From Saccharopolyspora soli (lineage in GTDB: Bacteria > Actinomycetota > Actinomycetes > Mycobacteriales > Pseudonocardiaceae), in the NCBI RefSeq assembly GCF_022678645.1, contig NZ_JALBWV010000047.1, forward strand, positions 1 to 64,000: 64,000 nucleotides of DNA, read 5' to 3'. The notes under the pieces were generated by a model. That model was given only the letters and a program-made list of their open reading frames with translations. It did not search any database and was not told the DNA's origin. Of the stretch, positions 1 through 8,279 are shown piece after piece (the first letter of the stretch is position 1; every line of letters starts with the position of its first letter). Made by a program: the position numbers and the translations under genes.

Positions 1-120
1 GGGGGGGGGCCTCCCCCCCCCCCCCCCCCCCGCCCACCCCCCGCCACCCCCCCCCCCCCCCCCCCCCCCCCGCGGGCCGCCCCCCCCCCCCCCCCCCCCC
101 CCCGCCCCCCCCCCCCACGA
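1..120. other. C-rich low-complexity contig end
   Basis: The first 120 bases are almost only C and G, dominated by long C homopolymers. This is unlike any other part of the window and most likely reflects a sequencing or assembly artefact at a contig edge. The 146 bases that follow (121-266), up to the stop codon of the first gene, have normal composition, but I see no gene, hairpin or promoter in them that I can support. Confidence 0.7.
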
Positions 121-266
121 CCAGGTAGCAGCGGGCGTCCTTGCACGCTCAGGCGATTGCCTCACCCGGATTCCGGCTGTGCACCTGGGTCTGCCGCACG
201 AGCAGGCACCTTGCAATCTCGACCGCCTCGGCCGCGGTGCCGCTCGCGCAGTTCCGTTGTGATCGC

Positions 267-1151
267 TTACGAAGCGGGTTGTGCCAGGGGTTCGTCGGCT
301 GGGAAGTTGGCCGGATACGGCTGGTTGTAGTCGGCTGACCTGCTGACGTCTTCCCAGGAAGTCGCTTCGGCGATCTGCTGCTGGGAGTAGGCGAGTGACA
401 TCTCGACAGCGTTCACGCCCAGCAGCAGGTGGGAAGGCGGGTTGTCCCGCTTGACCGCTCGCACGATGATCTCGGCTGCGCGGACCGGGTCTCCTGCGGC
501 AACGGCTTCGTTGGCGCGGACGACCCGGTGCATGGCTCCGATCGTGGCGTCGTAGTCAGCCGGGATGTCGTGGATGGTCATGGAGGATCCGGCCCAGTCG
601 GTGGCGAAGCCGCTGGGCTCGACGACTACGACCTTGACGCCGAAGGGTGCGGTTTCGACGGCGAGCACCCGGCTGAACCCGTCGACGGCGAACTTGGCCG
701 CCTGGTAGCTGGCGATTCCCGGTGACCCGCCGACGCGGCCGCCGACCGAGGAGAACTGCACGATGGTGCCGCCGCCTTGGGCGCGCAACTGGGGGATGAC
801 CGCTTTCGACACGTGGTGCACGCCCCAGAAGTTGGTCTCGAACTGGGTGCGGAAGTCGGCTTCGTCGCCTGTCTCGATCGGCGCGAGGTTCGCGTAGCCA
901 GCGTTGTTGACGACGACGTCGAGCCGTCCGAACCGCTCGACGCCAGCTGCGACAGCCGCGCGCACGCCGTCGGCGTCGGTCACGTCGAGCGCGAGCGTCA
1001 GCACCTGGTCGCCGTACCGCTCGGTGAATTCGGTGAGTTGCTCGGGCTTCCGCGCGGTGGCGACGACCTGATCGCCCACGTCGAGGGCGGTCTGGACGAG
1101 GGCGCGGCCGAAGCCGCGCGAGGAACCGGTGATGAACCAAACCTGTTGCAT
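267..1151 (-). CDS. SDR family NAD(P)-dependent oxidoreductase
   Basis: This 294-residue protein is a classical short-chain dehydrogenase/reductase, a cytosolic Rossmann-fold enzyme that interconverts alcohols and ketones. The cofactor motif TGSSRGFG is at residues 8-15, NNAG at 82-85, the catalytic serine near 134, and the catalytic pair Y149/K153 in SYQAAK. The C-terminal part (about 190-294) is the variable substrate region and gives no hint of the substrate. The gene is divergent from a TetR regulator 59 bp away, and the gap holds two palindromes. This is the usual layout of a TetR repressor controlling a neighbouring SDR. The physiological substrate is unknown. Confidence 0.9.
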   Translation of the reverse strand: MQQVWFITGSSRGFGRALVQTALDVGDQVVATARKPEQLTEFTERYGDQVLTLALDVTDADGVRAAVAAGVERFGRLDVVVNNAGYANLAPIETGDEADFRTQFETNFWGVHHVSKAVIPQLRAQGGGTIVQFSSVGGRVGGSPGIASYQAAKFAVDGFSRVLAVETAPFGVKVVVVEPSGFATDWAGSSMTIHDIPADYDATIGAMHRVVRANEAVAAGDPVRAAEIIVRAVKRDNPPSHLLLGVNAVEMSLAYSQQQIAEATSWEDVSRSADYNQPYPANFPADEPLAQPAS

Positions 1152-1163
1152 GGTTTCTAGTGA

Positions 1164-1196
1164 AACACGGTTGTGTTATTTGTGCAACCTGGTTGC
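1164..1196. promoter_or_regulatory. Paired palindromic operators, SDR/TetR divergent region
   Basis: Two perfect inverted repeats lie side by side between the divergent genes. AACAC-GGTT-GTGTT is at 1164-1177 and GCAACC-T-GGTTGC is at 1184-1196. Both contain GGTTG, and an outer GGTTG/CAACC pairing also joins them. They cover the likely promoters of both genes, so the TetR-type protein encoded next door is the natural candidate to bind them. Binding is inferred, not shown. Confidence 0.6.
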
Positions 1197-1198
1197 GC

Positions 1199-1211
1199 TA
1201 TGATCGTGGTG
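1199..1211 (+). promoter_or_regulatory. -10 element of a leaderless TetR-gene promoter
   Basis: TATGAT at 1199-1204 ends six bases before the GTG at 1211. Transcription would therefore start at, or within a base of, the start codon, giving a leaderless mRNA as is common in actinobacteria. No good -35 is seen; the expected position falls inside the palindrome region. This placement also argues for GTG 1211 rather than the upstream in-frame ATG at 1160 as the true start. Confidence 0.45.
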
Positions 1212-1891
1212 TGACGTCGGGATTCCAACGCGCTCGCTCTGCCGAGGCGAAGCAGCAGCGTGAGCAGGCCATCCTGGATGCTGCGACGCGGCTGGGTGCG
1301 GAGCGCGGCATCCGCCAGGTCACGCTGACCGACATCGCCGAGGCGGTCGGCATGCACAAGTCGGCGATGTTGCGCTACTTCGAGACGCGCGAGCAGATCT
1401 TCCTCAAACTCACTGCCGCGGGCTGGCGCGATTGGTCGGCGGAGTTGCGTGCGCGACTGGGTCGACTGCGGCCGGGCGCCTCGGCTGCGGTCATCGCTCG
1501 GGCCTTCGCCGATTCGCTCGTCGCGCGCCCCATGTTCTGCGATCTGCTCGCCCAGGCACCGCTCAACCTGGAGCGCAACGTGTCACTTGAATCGGTGCGC
1601 GCCTTCAAGTTGGTCACCCTCGACGAGGTTGTCGCGATCAGTGCCGGGCTGCAGCGCCTGCTCCCGCTCGCCGAGCGGGAATGCGTTGACGTGATCGCAA
1701 CCGCGACGAGTCTCGCCGGGGCGCTGTGGCAGATGGCGACGCCGGGCCCCCAGGTGCAGGCGCTCTACCGCAGCGACCCGCGCCTCGCGCACGCGGTCGT
1801 CGAGGTCGGTCCCCGACTGATCCGGATACTGACGGCGACCCTGTCGGGGTTCACCTCCGAAGCACCGGCCAACCCAACCGAGGAGAGCTAA
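1211..1891 (+). CDS. TetR family transcriptional regulator
   Basis: This 226-residue one-component regulator has the TetR N-terminal three-helix DNA-binding domain at about residues 15-62. The helix-turn-helix covers LTDIAEAVGMHKSAMLRYF (39-57), followed by EQIFLKL. The rest is an all-helical ligand and dimer domain resembling the C-terminal half of TetR proteins. It probably represses itself and the divergent SDR gene through the palindromes at 1164-1196. The start is placed at GTG 1211, just after a -10 hexamer. The in-frame ATG 1160 would add 17 residues not typical of the family and would overlap the operators. The ligand cannot be deduced. Confidence 0.88.
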   Translation: MTSGFQRARSAEAKQQREQAILDAATRLGAERGIRQVTLTDIAEAVGMHKSAMLRYFETREQIFLKLTAAGWRDWSAELRARLGRLRPGASAAVIARAFADSLVARPMFCDLLAQAPLNLERNVSLESVRAFKLVTLDEVVAISAGLQRLLPLAERECVDVIATATSLAGALWQMATPGPQVQALYRSDPRLAHAVVEVGPRLIRILTATLSGFTSEAPANPTEES

Positions 1892-2086
1892 CACTTCCCA
1901 GGCGACGAGCAAGGTGCTCTCGGCGAAGATGTCGGCGTGTTCGGCGATGCCGCTGGCGTCCCGATCGTGTTCTGGTTCTGAGGCGGCTTCGACCAAGCGA
2001 CGCCCGAACCCGCCGACCAAGACGTTCTGGTCCGGTCACCGGTTGAGCCGGGAGGGGTCCCCAGCCGCTCGTCTAGCGTGCTGCGC

Positions 2087-2809
2087 ATGGCATGGTTCCG
2101 CACGAAGCGCTCGGCAAGTCCCAGCGACTCCGATGTGCTGGCGCGGCTGCCGCCGGTCACCGAGCCCAGCAAGACCGCGCAGTTCGAGGAGTTCGCGCGC
2201 CAGCACCGCCCGGCGGACGAGCACTGGACGCACACCCAGGTCTTTTCGTACCCCGAGCTGCTGCGGGACAGGTACGACTCGCCGCTCTACGTCGGGGTGA
2301 CCGGTAGGCCCGCGATCCTGCTGTGCCTGTCCGGCCAGATGCGCCGGGACCTCGACGGCCTCGACGAGCTGATCCGGCGCAAGGGCGCCGACCTGTTCCT
2401 CCAGGGCCACCGTCTCGGCCGGTACGGGATGGTGCGCGCGGTGCTGCAATTGCCGGAGTACGACCTGATCTTCGAGACGCCGCTGACGCTGGCGCACGGT
2501 GACGTGCAGGAGTTCGTTTCGGCCGGATACCGCAACGAGGCCATCGAATTGCACGTCGCCCACGTCAACGGTTCGCGGTCATTGCGGTTCGTCTGCCAGG
2601 CTGCCCGGATTCGGTCCGTTGTGGACGCCGTGCTGGAGGCCGTGCACGGCCTCCAGCATCCGACGACACCTGCGGAACAGGCCGCACCCACAGCCGAACT
2701 GGAAGCCGAGTTCCCCACGATCAGCGACGGGTTGTCGGGCCGGACCCGGATTCGCCTGACCGTCACGGACTCGGCCGAAGACGTCGTGACGGTGCAGACG
2801 CGAAACTGA
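2087..2809 (+). CDS. Hypothetical protein
   Basis: This 240-residue protein starts at ATG 2087 (an in-frame GTG at 2078 is the alternative). It has strong actinobacterial codon bias and an alternating alpha/beta character. There is no signal peptide and no membrane segment. I do not recognise the family. The first 20 residues are basic and serine-rich, the middle (about 60-190) looks globular, and residues 195-215 are rich in Ala, Thr and Glu, like a linker before a short beta-rich tail. It stands alone, about 195 bp after the TetR gene, and ends at a strong bidirectional terminator shared with the convergent SDR gene. Confidence 0.75.
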   Translation: MAWFRTKRSASPSDSDVLARLPPVTEPSKTAQFEEFARQHRPADEHWTHTQVFSYPELLRDRYDSPLYVGVTGRPAILLCLSGQMRRDLDGLDELIRRKGADLFLQGHRLGRYGMVRAVLQLPEYDLIFETPLTLAHGDVQEFVSAGYRNEAIELHVAHVNGSRSLRFVCQAARIRSVVDAVLEAVHGLQHPTTPAEQAAPTAELEAEFPTISDGLSGRTRIRLTVTDSAEDVVTVQTRN

Positions 2810-2813
2810 CGTG

Positions 2814-2852
2814 CCATGCCCTCGATCACGTTCGCCGTGTTCGAGGGCATGG
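2814..2852. terminator. Bidirectional terminator hairpin between convergent genes
   Basis: CCATGCCCTCGA at 2814-2825 pairs perfectly with TCGAGGGCATGG at 2841-2852. After one mismatch, CACG/CGTG (2827-2830 with 2836-2839) extends the stem around a five-base loop. It lies five bases past the stop at 2809 and 15 bases before the end of the convergent SDR gene, so it can serve both. There is no long T tract, as is usual in high-GC actinobacteria. Confidence 0.8.
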
Positions 2853-2866
2853 TCCGGGTGGTTGGA

Positions 2867-3628
2867 CTATTCGACCGGGGTCAGGCCAGCTGCGGTGAGC
2901 AGGTAGGCGTCCTCGTCGTGACCGGGGTCGCTGGCGAGCTCGACGATGGCCTTTCCTACTCGCTCCGGGGTGAGCGCCGGGCCGAGACCTTCCAAGAACG
3001 TGGCGATGTCCACGCCCTGCCGGTTGGCGTATGCGGTCACGGCAGCCGAACCGAGGTCAGTGGTCGGCGTCAGCGTGGGGAGCACCGAGGTGAACCTGAT
3101 GCCGAGTGCCTCTCGGGCCGCCTCGTGGGCGGCGTAGGAGGTGAGGAACCGAATGGTGGCCTTGGCTCCCGCGTAACCGCCGCTGAGCGGTGAACCGCCC
3201 AACGCTGCTCCGCTGGACAACGCCACGACGACGCTGCCCGGGGAAAGCGGACGCACCAGAGCTTCTCGCGTCCAGTGGAAGACGTGCTGGACATCGACCT
3301 CCCAATTGCGGCTGAACGTCCGCCAGGTGTGGTGTTGGATCGGCTGGGTCACCGGGATCGCTCCGGCGTTGAGGACCAGCGTGCGCGGGCGGTAGGTGTC
3401 GATGAGCCGCGCGACCGCGGTGGGGTCGGCCGCATCGGCGACTACCGGTTCGAATGCCGTGCCCAGCTGTGCCTGCACGTCTTCGAGTTGGGCGCGGTCG
3501 CGGGCGACTCCGATGACGTTGGCACCAGCCTCGGACAATGCGGCGGCGATGCTGCGGCCGAATCCTCGGCTGGCGCCGGTTACGAGCGCTGTTGATCCTG
3601 GGAGTGGTTCTGCCGCATCGGTTGACAT
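2867..3628 (-). CDS. SDR family oxidoreductase
   Basis: This is a 253-residue short-chain dehydrogenase/reductase. The cofactor motif TGASRGFG is at 17-24, VLNAGA at 85-90, the serine near 138-139, and Y152/K156 in GGYAGAKA. The length is standard for a classical SDR. The start ATG 3628 is preceded by GGAGGAG at a good distance. It lies 84 bp downstream of a small membrane-protein gene on the same strand and may be cotranscribed with it. It shares only family features with the SDR at 267-1151. The substrate is unknown. Confidence 0.9.
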   Translation of the reverse strand: MSTDAAEPLPGSTALVTGASRGFGRSIAAALSEAGANVIGVARDRAQLEDVQAQLGTAFEPVVADAADPTAVARLIDTYRPRTLVLNAGAIPVTQPIQHHTWRTFSRNWEVDVQHVFHWTREALVRPLSPGSVVVALSSGAALGGSPLSGGYAGAKATIRFLTSYAAHEAAREALGIRFTSVLPTLTPTTDLGSAAVTAYANRQGVDIATFLEGLGPALTPERVGKAIVELASDPGHDEDAYLLTAAGLTPVE

Positions 3629-3712
3629 TCTTGCTCCTCCAGGGACGGCAACGGCTACCGGCCTGTTGCGTTTTTCGTCGTTGTTGTTCGGGGAATCTGT
3701 CGCGGAGGGCGA

Positions 3713-4135
3713 TCAGGGGTGGCTTGCGATTTTCGCGGACGGCCGCAGGAAGTACACCGCACCGGCGAGCAGCAAGATCCATGGAATGTCCGTGAAGAAT
3801 TTGCTGTGGTACGGCGACTCGAAAGCCCCGGGGATCATGATCAGCGCGTGGATGAGGTTGACCCACATCGAGAAGTCGAGGAACGACCTGTACTCCTCGG
3901 GGCGTCGGGAGGCCACCAGGACGTAAACGGCCCACACGAGGTACATCCCGGAGAGCATCAGGGCCACGTGGCCGGGCAGGTCGTCCCACACCAGCCAGTG
4001 CAGGACTCCGCCCATCCGGAAAGCGGGAGCCTGGATCGCGTAGCCGGTGAAGATGGTTCCGAATATCGCGATCGATCCTGCTCCCCACACGCGCAAGATG
4101 ATTTTGAGCGCCTTGCTCTTGGCTGCCTCGGTCAT
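3713..4135 (-). CDS. Small four-helix membrane protein (DUF6632-like)
   Basis: This 140-residue integral membrane protein has four predicted hydrophobic segments, at about residues 11-33, 53-75, 88-105 and 114-131, and a short basic N-terminus. The overall pattern recalls the uncharacterised DUF6632 family, but that assignment is from memory and tentative. The start is ATG 4135, which has GAAAGG upstream; an in-frame extension to 4288 looks non-coding and lacks a binding site. It precedes the SDR gene at 2867-3628 by 84 bp. The function is unknown. Confidence 0.75.
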   Translation of the reverse strand: MTEAAKSKALKIILRVWGAGSIAIFGTIFTGYAIQAPAFRMGGVLHWLVWDDLPGHVALMLSGMYLVWAVYVLVASRRPEEYRSFLDFSMWVNLIHALIMIPGAFESPYHSKFFTDIPWILLLAGAVYFLRPSAKIASHP

Positions 4136-4309
4136 GTTGTGCCTTTCGAATGTTTCATTCCAGCCCGGTGGAATCGGGCGGTCCACGATCCGGACCCGGT
4201 CGGGCGAAGCTGGCTGTCTCCGCATATGAATACAGACCCGGCAGGAACTGGAAAGGAATCGCGGACCTGATAGATCATGTGGCCCCACAACGCGATCCGG
4301 TCCGGCGAA

Positions 4310-4879
4310 CTACATCACCGCATCGGGGACGCGACCCAGGAAGGCGACCAACCGGTCACCGGGGCTCGCTTGCGGTGGCACGGCGACCGGGGCGGCGAAC
4401 TGCGGGTGTCGGGTTGATTCGGGGACCACGAACGGGACGGCCCGCAGCATTTCGCTGGCCAGCGGAGGCGGGATCGGTGGGGCGGTGCCGCATGACTTGC
4501 CGATGTCCCAGCCGTGCACGGCGATCTCGACCGCTCCGGTAGCGGCAACCAGGTCCGCCAGCAACGGGAGGTCTCCGATGCTGATCATTCGACCGGTCGT
4601 CCTCGCGCTGCGGAGCCGGTTGGCCCGATCGCGGAAGATCCGCACGAGATCCGCCGCCCGATCAGCGGTGGGCTCCAGCGCTGCGCCGATGCACCCGGTC
4701 CCGATTCCTTCGTCGAGCGCCGCGAGGGAGTCGTTGACGTGGTTCAGCAACGTCCGCAGGTCCCAGTCCGCACAGGGAGTCGGACGCGAGAGGAACCTCG
4801 GGCGAACGGCCGCGACCTGGACGAGTGCATAGCTGATCGCCCGGTCCAGCAGGTCGAATCCGTTGGCGGGGAAGGTCAC
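4310..4879 (-). CDS. TIGR03086/DinB-like metal-binding protein
   Basis: This 189-residue protein belongs to the actinobacterial TIGR03086 group of the DinB/maleylpyruvate-isomerase-N helical-bundle superfamily. These proteins often bind a divalent metal, and some are mycothiol-dependent. The family signature TPCADWDLRTLLNHV is near residues 34-48, and HGWDIG near 124-129 supplies another conserved His. Its GTG start overlaps the stop codon of the upstream ECF sigma gene (GTGA at 4876-4879), so the two are translated together. That coupling suggests a shared pathway or modulation of the sigma factor. The activity is not known. Confidence 0.8.
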   Translation of the reverse strand: MTFPANGFDLLDRAISYALVQVAAVRPRFLSRPTPCADWDLRTLLNHVNDSLAALDEGIGTGCIGAALEPTADRAADLVRIFRDRANRLRSARTTGRMISIGDLPLLADLVAATGAVEIAVHGWDIGKSCGTAPPIPPPLASEMLRAVPFVVPESTRHPQFAAPVAVPPQASPGDRLVAFLGRVPDAVM

Positions 4880-5883
4880 GGGCGCCCGTCCAGCCCGGCG
4901 GCGAGCGCCGACTCGGCGGCGGCATGAACCTGGGGGAGACCGAACGCGGCGAACAGGTCCGGGTCGAGGAAGGCGACGATTCGGACGATCCCGGTGGTGG
5001 CGGCGGTGAGCACGTGGATGGCGTGCGCCCAGTAGCGGCCGTCGTCGTCGCGCCGGTACGCCGCCATCGCCGGTTGACCGTTGGCGCCGGTTGGAATCAT
5101 CCGCACCCCGCCTGGCGGGCCGAAGATCCGTGCGGCGGCGAAGCTGCCGATGGCCTCGCGTCCGGTGAACCAGGTCGCCAGCGGCGGCATCTCCAAGGTG
5201 GCGTCCTCCCGCAGCAGCCGCATCAGGGCGGTGGCGTCGGCGTTTTCGAAGGCGGTGATGTACTGGTCGAGGAGTCTGCGAAGATCGGGACCGGTGGGCT
5301 CGACGAGTTCCTCCTCGACCGGCGCGACCTGTGCTATTTGGGCACGGGCGCGCTGCAGCGTGCTCTTGACAGCCATGCTGGTGGTGCCGAGCAGATCAGC
5401 GACCTCCCGCGCCCGCCAGCCCAGGACATCCCGCAGGATCAACACCGCTCGTTGTCGCGCTGGCAGGTGCTGGAGTGCGGCGACGAACGCGAGCCGCATG
5501 CTGCTGCGCGACGTCACGATCGCCGCGGGGTCGGTCTTCGACGAGTCCACCAGCGCGTCGGGCATCGGCTGCAACCACGCGATTCCAGGCGGCTCGGCCA
5601 CGGACACGGCCGGGTCGTCGCTCGGGCCGCCGAGTCCAGCGGGCAGCGGACGCCGTTCACGCTGCTCAAGCACGGTTAGACAGGCATTGGTCGCGATCCG
5701 GTACAGCCAGGTGCGCAGCGAAGCGCGGCCCTCGAACCCGGCGAAGGAACGCCAGGCCCGCAGGTACGTCTCCTGGACCAGGTCTTCTGCGTCGTCCACC
5801 GAGCCGAGCATGCGGTAGCAATGCGCCAGCAACTCGCGCCGGAAAGGCTCGGCGACGCGCGCGAACTCCCCGCTGTCCGACAT
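4876..5883 (-). CDS. ECF sigma factor with SnoaL-like C-terminal domain (SigX5/TIGR02960 type)
   Basis: This 335-residue sigma-70 family factor has region 2 at about 13-75 (RELLAHCYRMLGSVDDAEDLVQ) and region 4 at about 140-190, with the HTH around LGWRAREVADLLGTTSMAVK. A SnoaL/NTF2-like domain of about 120 residues fills the C-terminal third. Such fused domains are known to replace an anti-sigma factor in some ECF groups (ECF41 and ECF56 types). No anti-sigma gene is adjacent. The start is ATG 5883, with GGAG five bases upstream. The downstream DinB-like gene overlaps its stop by four bases. The promoter specificity and ligand are unknown. Confidence 0.88.
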   Translation of the reverse strand: MSDSGEFARVAEPFRRELLAHCYRMLGSVDDAEDLVQETYLRAWRSFAGFEGRASLRTWLYRIATNACLTVLEQRERRPLPAGLGGPSDDPAVSVAEPPGIAWLQPMPDALVDSSKTDPAAIVTSRSSMRLAFVAALQHLPARQRAVLILRDVLGWRAREVADLLGTTSMAVKSTLQRARAQIAQVAPVEEELVEPTGPDLRRLLDQYITAFENADATALMRLLREDATLEMPPLATWFTGREAIGSFAAARIFGPPGGVRMIPTGANGQPAMAAYRRDDDGRYWAHAIHVLTAATTGIVRIVAFLDPDLFAAFGLPQVHAAAESALAAGLDGRP

Positions 5884-6000
5884 GACCACTCCTCGGCTCG
5901 ACTCCGCCCGTCACACGTACAGACCGGATTCCGAGTCGAAAAGCATCGGTCAGCGCCGAACCAAAGGAGGTATCAGCGCCACCCGAACCGGAACGGGCCG

Positions 6001-7245
6001 TCAGCGGCCAGCGCGGCGCAGGTCCGCGAACGCCTCGTCGGTGCGGTCGAGGATGGCGTCGATATCGGCGTCGGTGTGCGCGGCGGAGAGGAACCAGTTG
6101 TGCCACGGGTGCAGGTACACGCCTCGCTGGACTGCGGCCTGCGCCCACGCGGTGCCCAGGCTCAGGTCGTCGTCGCCTGCGAAGTACAGGACGGGCATCT
6201 GCACCGGGCCGGTCTGGCGGACCTCGTACCCGTGCGCGGCCGCCTGGGCCGCCAGCCCCTCCCGCAGCCGGGTGCCGGTGCGGAGCATGTCCGGCAGCGC
6301 CTGTCCCTTGCGCAATTCGCGCAGGGTGGCCAGACCTGCCGCGAGCGGCACCGCGGCGTACCAGAACGATCCGGTGACGTAGATCGAGCGCGCGGCCTCG
6401 CGCAGGGCGTCAATGCCCGTGACGGCGCCGAGCGGTTGCCCGTTGGCCAGCGCCTTGGACCAGGCCGTCAGGTCGGGGCGGACGCCGAGCGGCTCCCAGC
6501 TCCCCGCGAGGTCCAGTCGGTGTCCGCAGCGGACGTCGTCGAGGATCAGCACGGCGCCGGTGCGATCGGCCAGCGCGCGCAGGCCGCGGGCGAACGCCGG
6601 GTCGGCGAGCTCCTGATCGCGCCGCACGTCGTGGCGCATCGGGCAGACGATGATCGCGGCGAGGTCGTCGCCCGCCTCGGCCGCAGCCCGCTGCGCCGAA
6701 GCCAGGTCGTTGTACTCGTAGTGGATCAGGTGGGCTTGGTCCTCCGCGGTGACACCGGCGCCACGCAGCGAACACCAGGGCGCCGAGCCGTGGTAGGCGC
6801 CGGTTGCGACCAGGACCTTCCGCTTGCCGGTGGCCGCCCGCGCGGTGGTGACGCAGGTGGTGGTGGCGTCGGTGCCGTTCTTGCAGAACACGGCCCAGTC
6901 CGCGGACGGCACCGTGTCCACGAGCAGTTCGGCGTAGTCGACCGCGATGGGACTCGTGCCGTCGAGGCAGTCGCCGCGTTCGAGCTGGTCCAGGATCGCC
7001 GCGGTGACACCGGGATGCCGGTGGCCCAGCACGACCGGTCCCCAGCCGCACATGAGGTCGAGGTACTCGCGGCCATCGGCGTCGGTGATGCGGCATCCGT
7101 TGCCGGACACCATGAACTGCGGGTGGGCGCTGCTGAAGGATTCCACGCGCATGTGGCCGTACATGCCGCCGGGGATGACCTGGCGGGCGCGGTCGCGCAG
7201 GGCGAGCTCCCGCTCTCCGAGTACGGCGGTCGGTGCTGTGGTCAT
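6001..7245 (-). CDS. Class III aminotransferase (glutamate-1-semialdehyde aminomutase-like)
   Basis: This 414-residue fold-type I PLP enzyme carries the phosphate-binding NGTDAT at 123-128, DD at 236-237 next to the pyridine ring, and the PLP lysine K264 in AWSKALANG. It resembles glutamate-1-semialdehyde 2,1-aminomutase-like proteins, but the housekeeping HemL role is unlikely inside a catabolic operon. It is the last gene of the left arm (12617 to 6001), and its ATG overlaps the stop of the transketolase C gene (7242-7245). In context it probably transaminates an amine released or imported by the upstream genes, giving an aldehyde or ketone. The substrate is not identifiable from sequence. 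Confidence 0.88.
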   Translation of the reverse strand: MTTAPTAVLGERELALRDRARQVIPGGMYGHMRVESFSSAHPQFMVSGNGCRITDADGREYLDLMCGWGPVVLGHRHPGVTAAILDQLERGDCLDGTSPIAVDYAELLVDTVPSADWAVFCKNGTDATTTCVTTARAATGKRKVLVATGAYHGSAPWCSLRGAGVTAEDQAHLIHYEYNDLASAQRAAAEAGDDLAAIIVCPMRHDVRRDQELADPAFARGLRALADRTGAVLILDDVRCGHRLDLAGSWEPLGVRPDLTAWSKALANGQPLGAVTGIDALREAARSIYVTGSFWYAAVPLAAGLATLRELRKGQALPDMLRTGTRLREGLAAQAAAHGYEVRQTGPVQMPVLYFAGDDDLSLGTAWAQAAVQRGVYLHPWHNWFLSAAHTDADIDAILDRTDEAFADLRRAGR

Positions 7246-8279
7246 GCTCGGTTCCCCTTGTTGGTGAGCAGTTCCCGGGCGACGGCGGCGATGCCGGGCG
7301 CGTCGAGCCGGTAGTGGGCGTAGAGGCCTGCGGGCGGTCCGACGGGCACGTGCTCGTCCGGCACGCCGTGGCGCCGGAACGCAATGTGGGCACCGGCCTC
7401 GAACAGCACTTCCGCGACGGCGGTGCCGAGGCCGCCAGTGATGTTCCCCTCCTCGACGGTGAGGATCGCGCCTGTCGCGTTCGCCGCGTCGAGCACGGCG
7501 TCGCGGTCGAGCGGTGAGATCGTCCACATGTCCACGACTCGGGTAGAAAACCCTTGCTCGGCGAGGAGTTCGGCCGCCCCGAGTGCTGGGTGCACCTCGG
7601 AGCCGGTGGCGATGATCGTCAGATCCGTGCCGTCGCGGACGGTCTGGGCGCGTCCGGCCACCAGGTCCGGGACCGCGTCGTAGACCTCGGGGTCCCGCCC
7701 GCGGCCCAAGCGCAGGTACATCGCGCCCGGATGGTGCAGGGACAGGCGCAGCAGGGCGCGCAGGTGGTTGGCGTCGGTCGCGCACACGACGGTGAGGCCC
7801 GCGATGGTCCGCATCATGCCGAGGTCTTCGAGACTGTGGTGGCTGGTGCCGTAGAACCCCATCGACATGCCGGAGTGGTGGCCCACGATCCGCACCGGGA
7901 GGTCCGGGTACGCGCAGTCGGTGCGGATCTGCTCGGCGCACAGCAGCGCGGCGAACGAGCCGAACGTGGCGGCGAACGGCAGGTACCCGCACGACGCCAT
8001 ACCCGCTGCGATCGTGATCATGTTCTTCTCGGCGATGCCGACGTTGACGAAGCGACCGGGGTGGCGCGCCGCGAAGTCCAACGCGCGGTTCGAGCGGCCG
8101 AGATCGGCGGTGAGCACGACGATCCGCGGGTCGCCCTCGGCCAGCTCGGCCAGTTCCTCCCCGAAGACGAACGCCGGGATCGCCCGCGTGTCGGTGCCGT
8201 CGACCGAGCGCGCGTCCTTGAGTCCGGCACTCGCGGTCCCGTTGAAGATCTCGGACTGGTCCTGCGCCTGCGTGGTCAT
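7242..8279 (-). CDS. Transketolase C-terminal subunit (split type)
   Basis: This 345-residue protein corresponds to the pyrimidine-binding and C-terminal domains of transketolase. The PYR-domain glutamate that activates thiamin diphosphate lies in FVNVGIAEKNM (about residue 82). Together with the separate N-terminal subunit encoded upstream it should form a TPP-dependent two-carbon transferase on phosphorylated ketoses. Split transketolases in actinobacteria are usually part of specialised sugar or secondary pathways, not the housekeeping pentose route. Its start overlaps the end of the N subunit (ATGA, 8276-8279), and its stop overlaps the aminotransferase start. Confidence 0.92.
   Translation of the reverse strand: MTTQAQDQSEIFNGTASAGLKDARSVDGTDTRAIPAFVFGEELAELAEGDPRIVVLTADLGRSNRALDFAARHPGRFVNVGIAEKNMITIAAGMASCGYLPFAATFGSFAALLCAEQIRTDCAYPDLPVRIVGHHSGMSMGFYGTSHHSLEDLGMMRTIAGLTVVCATDANHLRALLRLSLHHPGAMYLRLGRGRDPEVYDAVPDLVAGRAQTVRDGTDLTIIATGSEVHPALGAAELLAEQGFSTRVVDMWTISPLDRDAVLDAANATGAILTVEEGNITGGLGTAVAEVLFEAGAHIAFRRHGVPDEHVPVGPPAGLYAHYRLDAPGIAAVARELLTNKGNRA

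Noticed and set aside
141-266. Possible 3' end of a leftward gene ending near 146 (residues ...VRQTQVHSRNPGEAIA)
   Set aside because: Too short, it runs into the low-complexity contig end, and no family is recognisable.
5821-7314. A 497-codon + strand frame opposite the aminotransferase
   Set aside because: It is an antisense shadow; the opposite strand encodes a complete PLP enzyme with all motifs.
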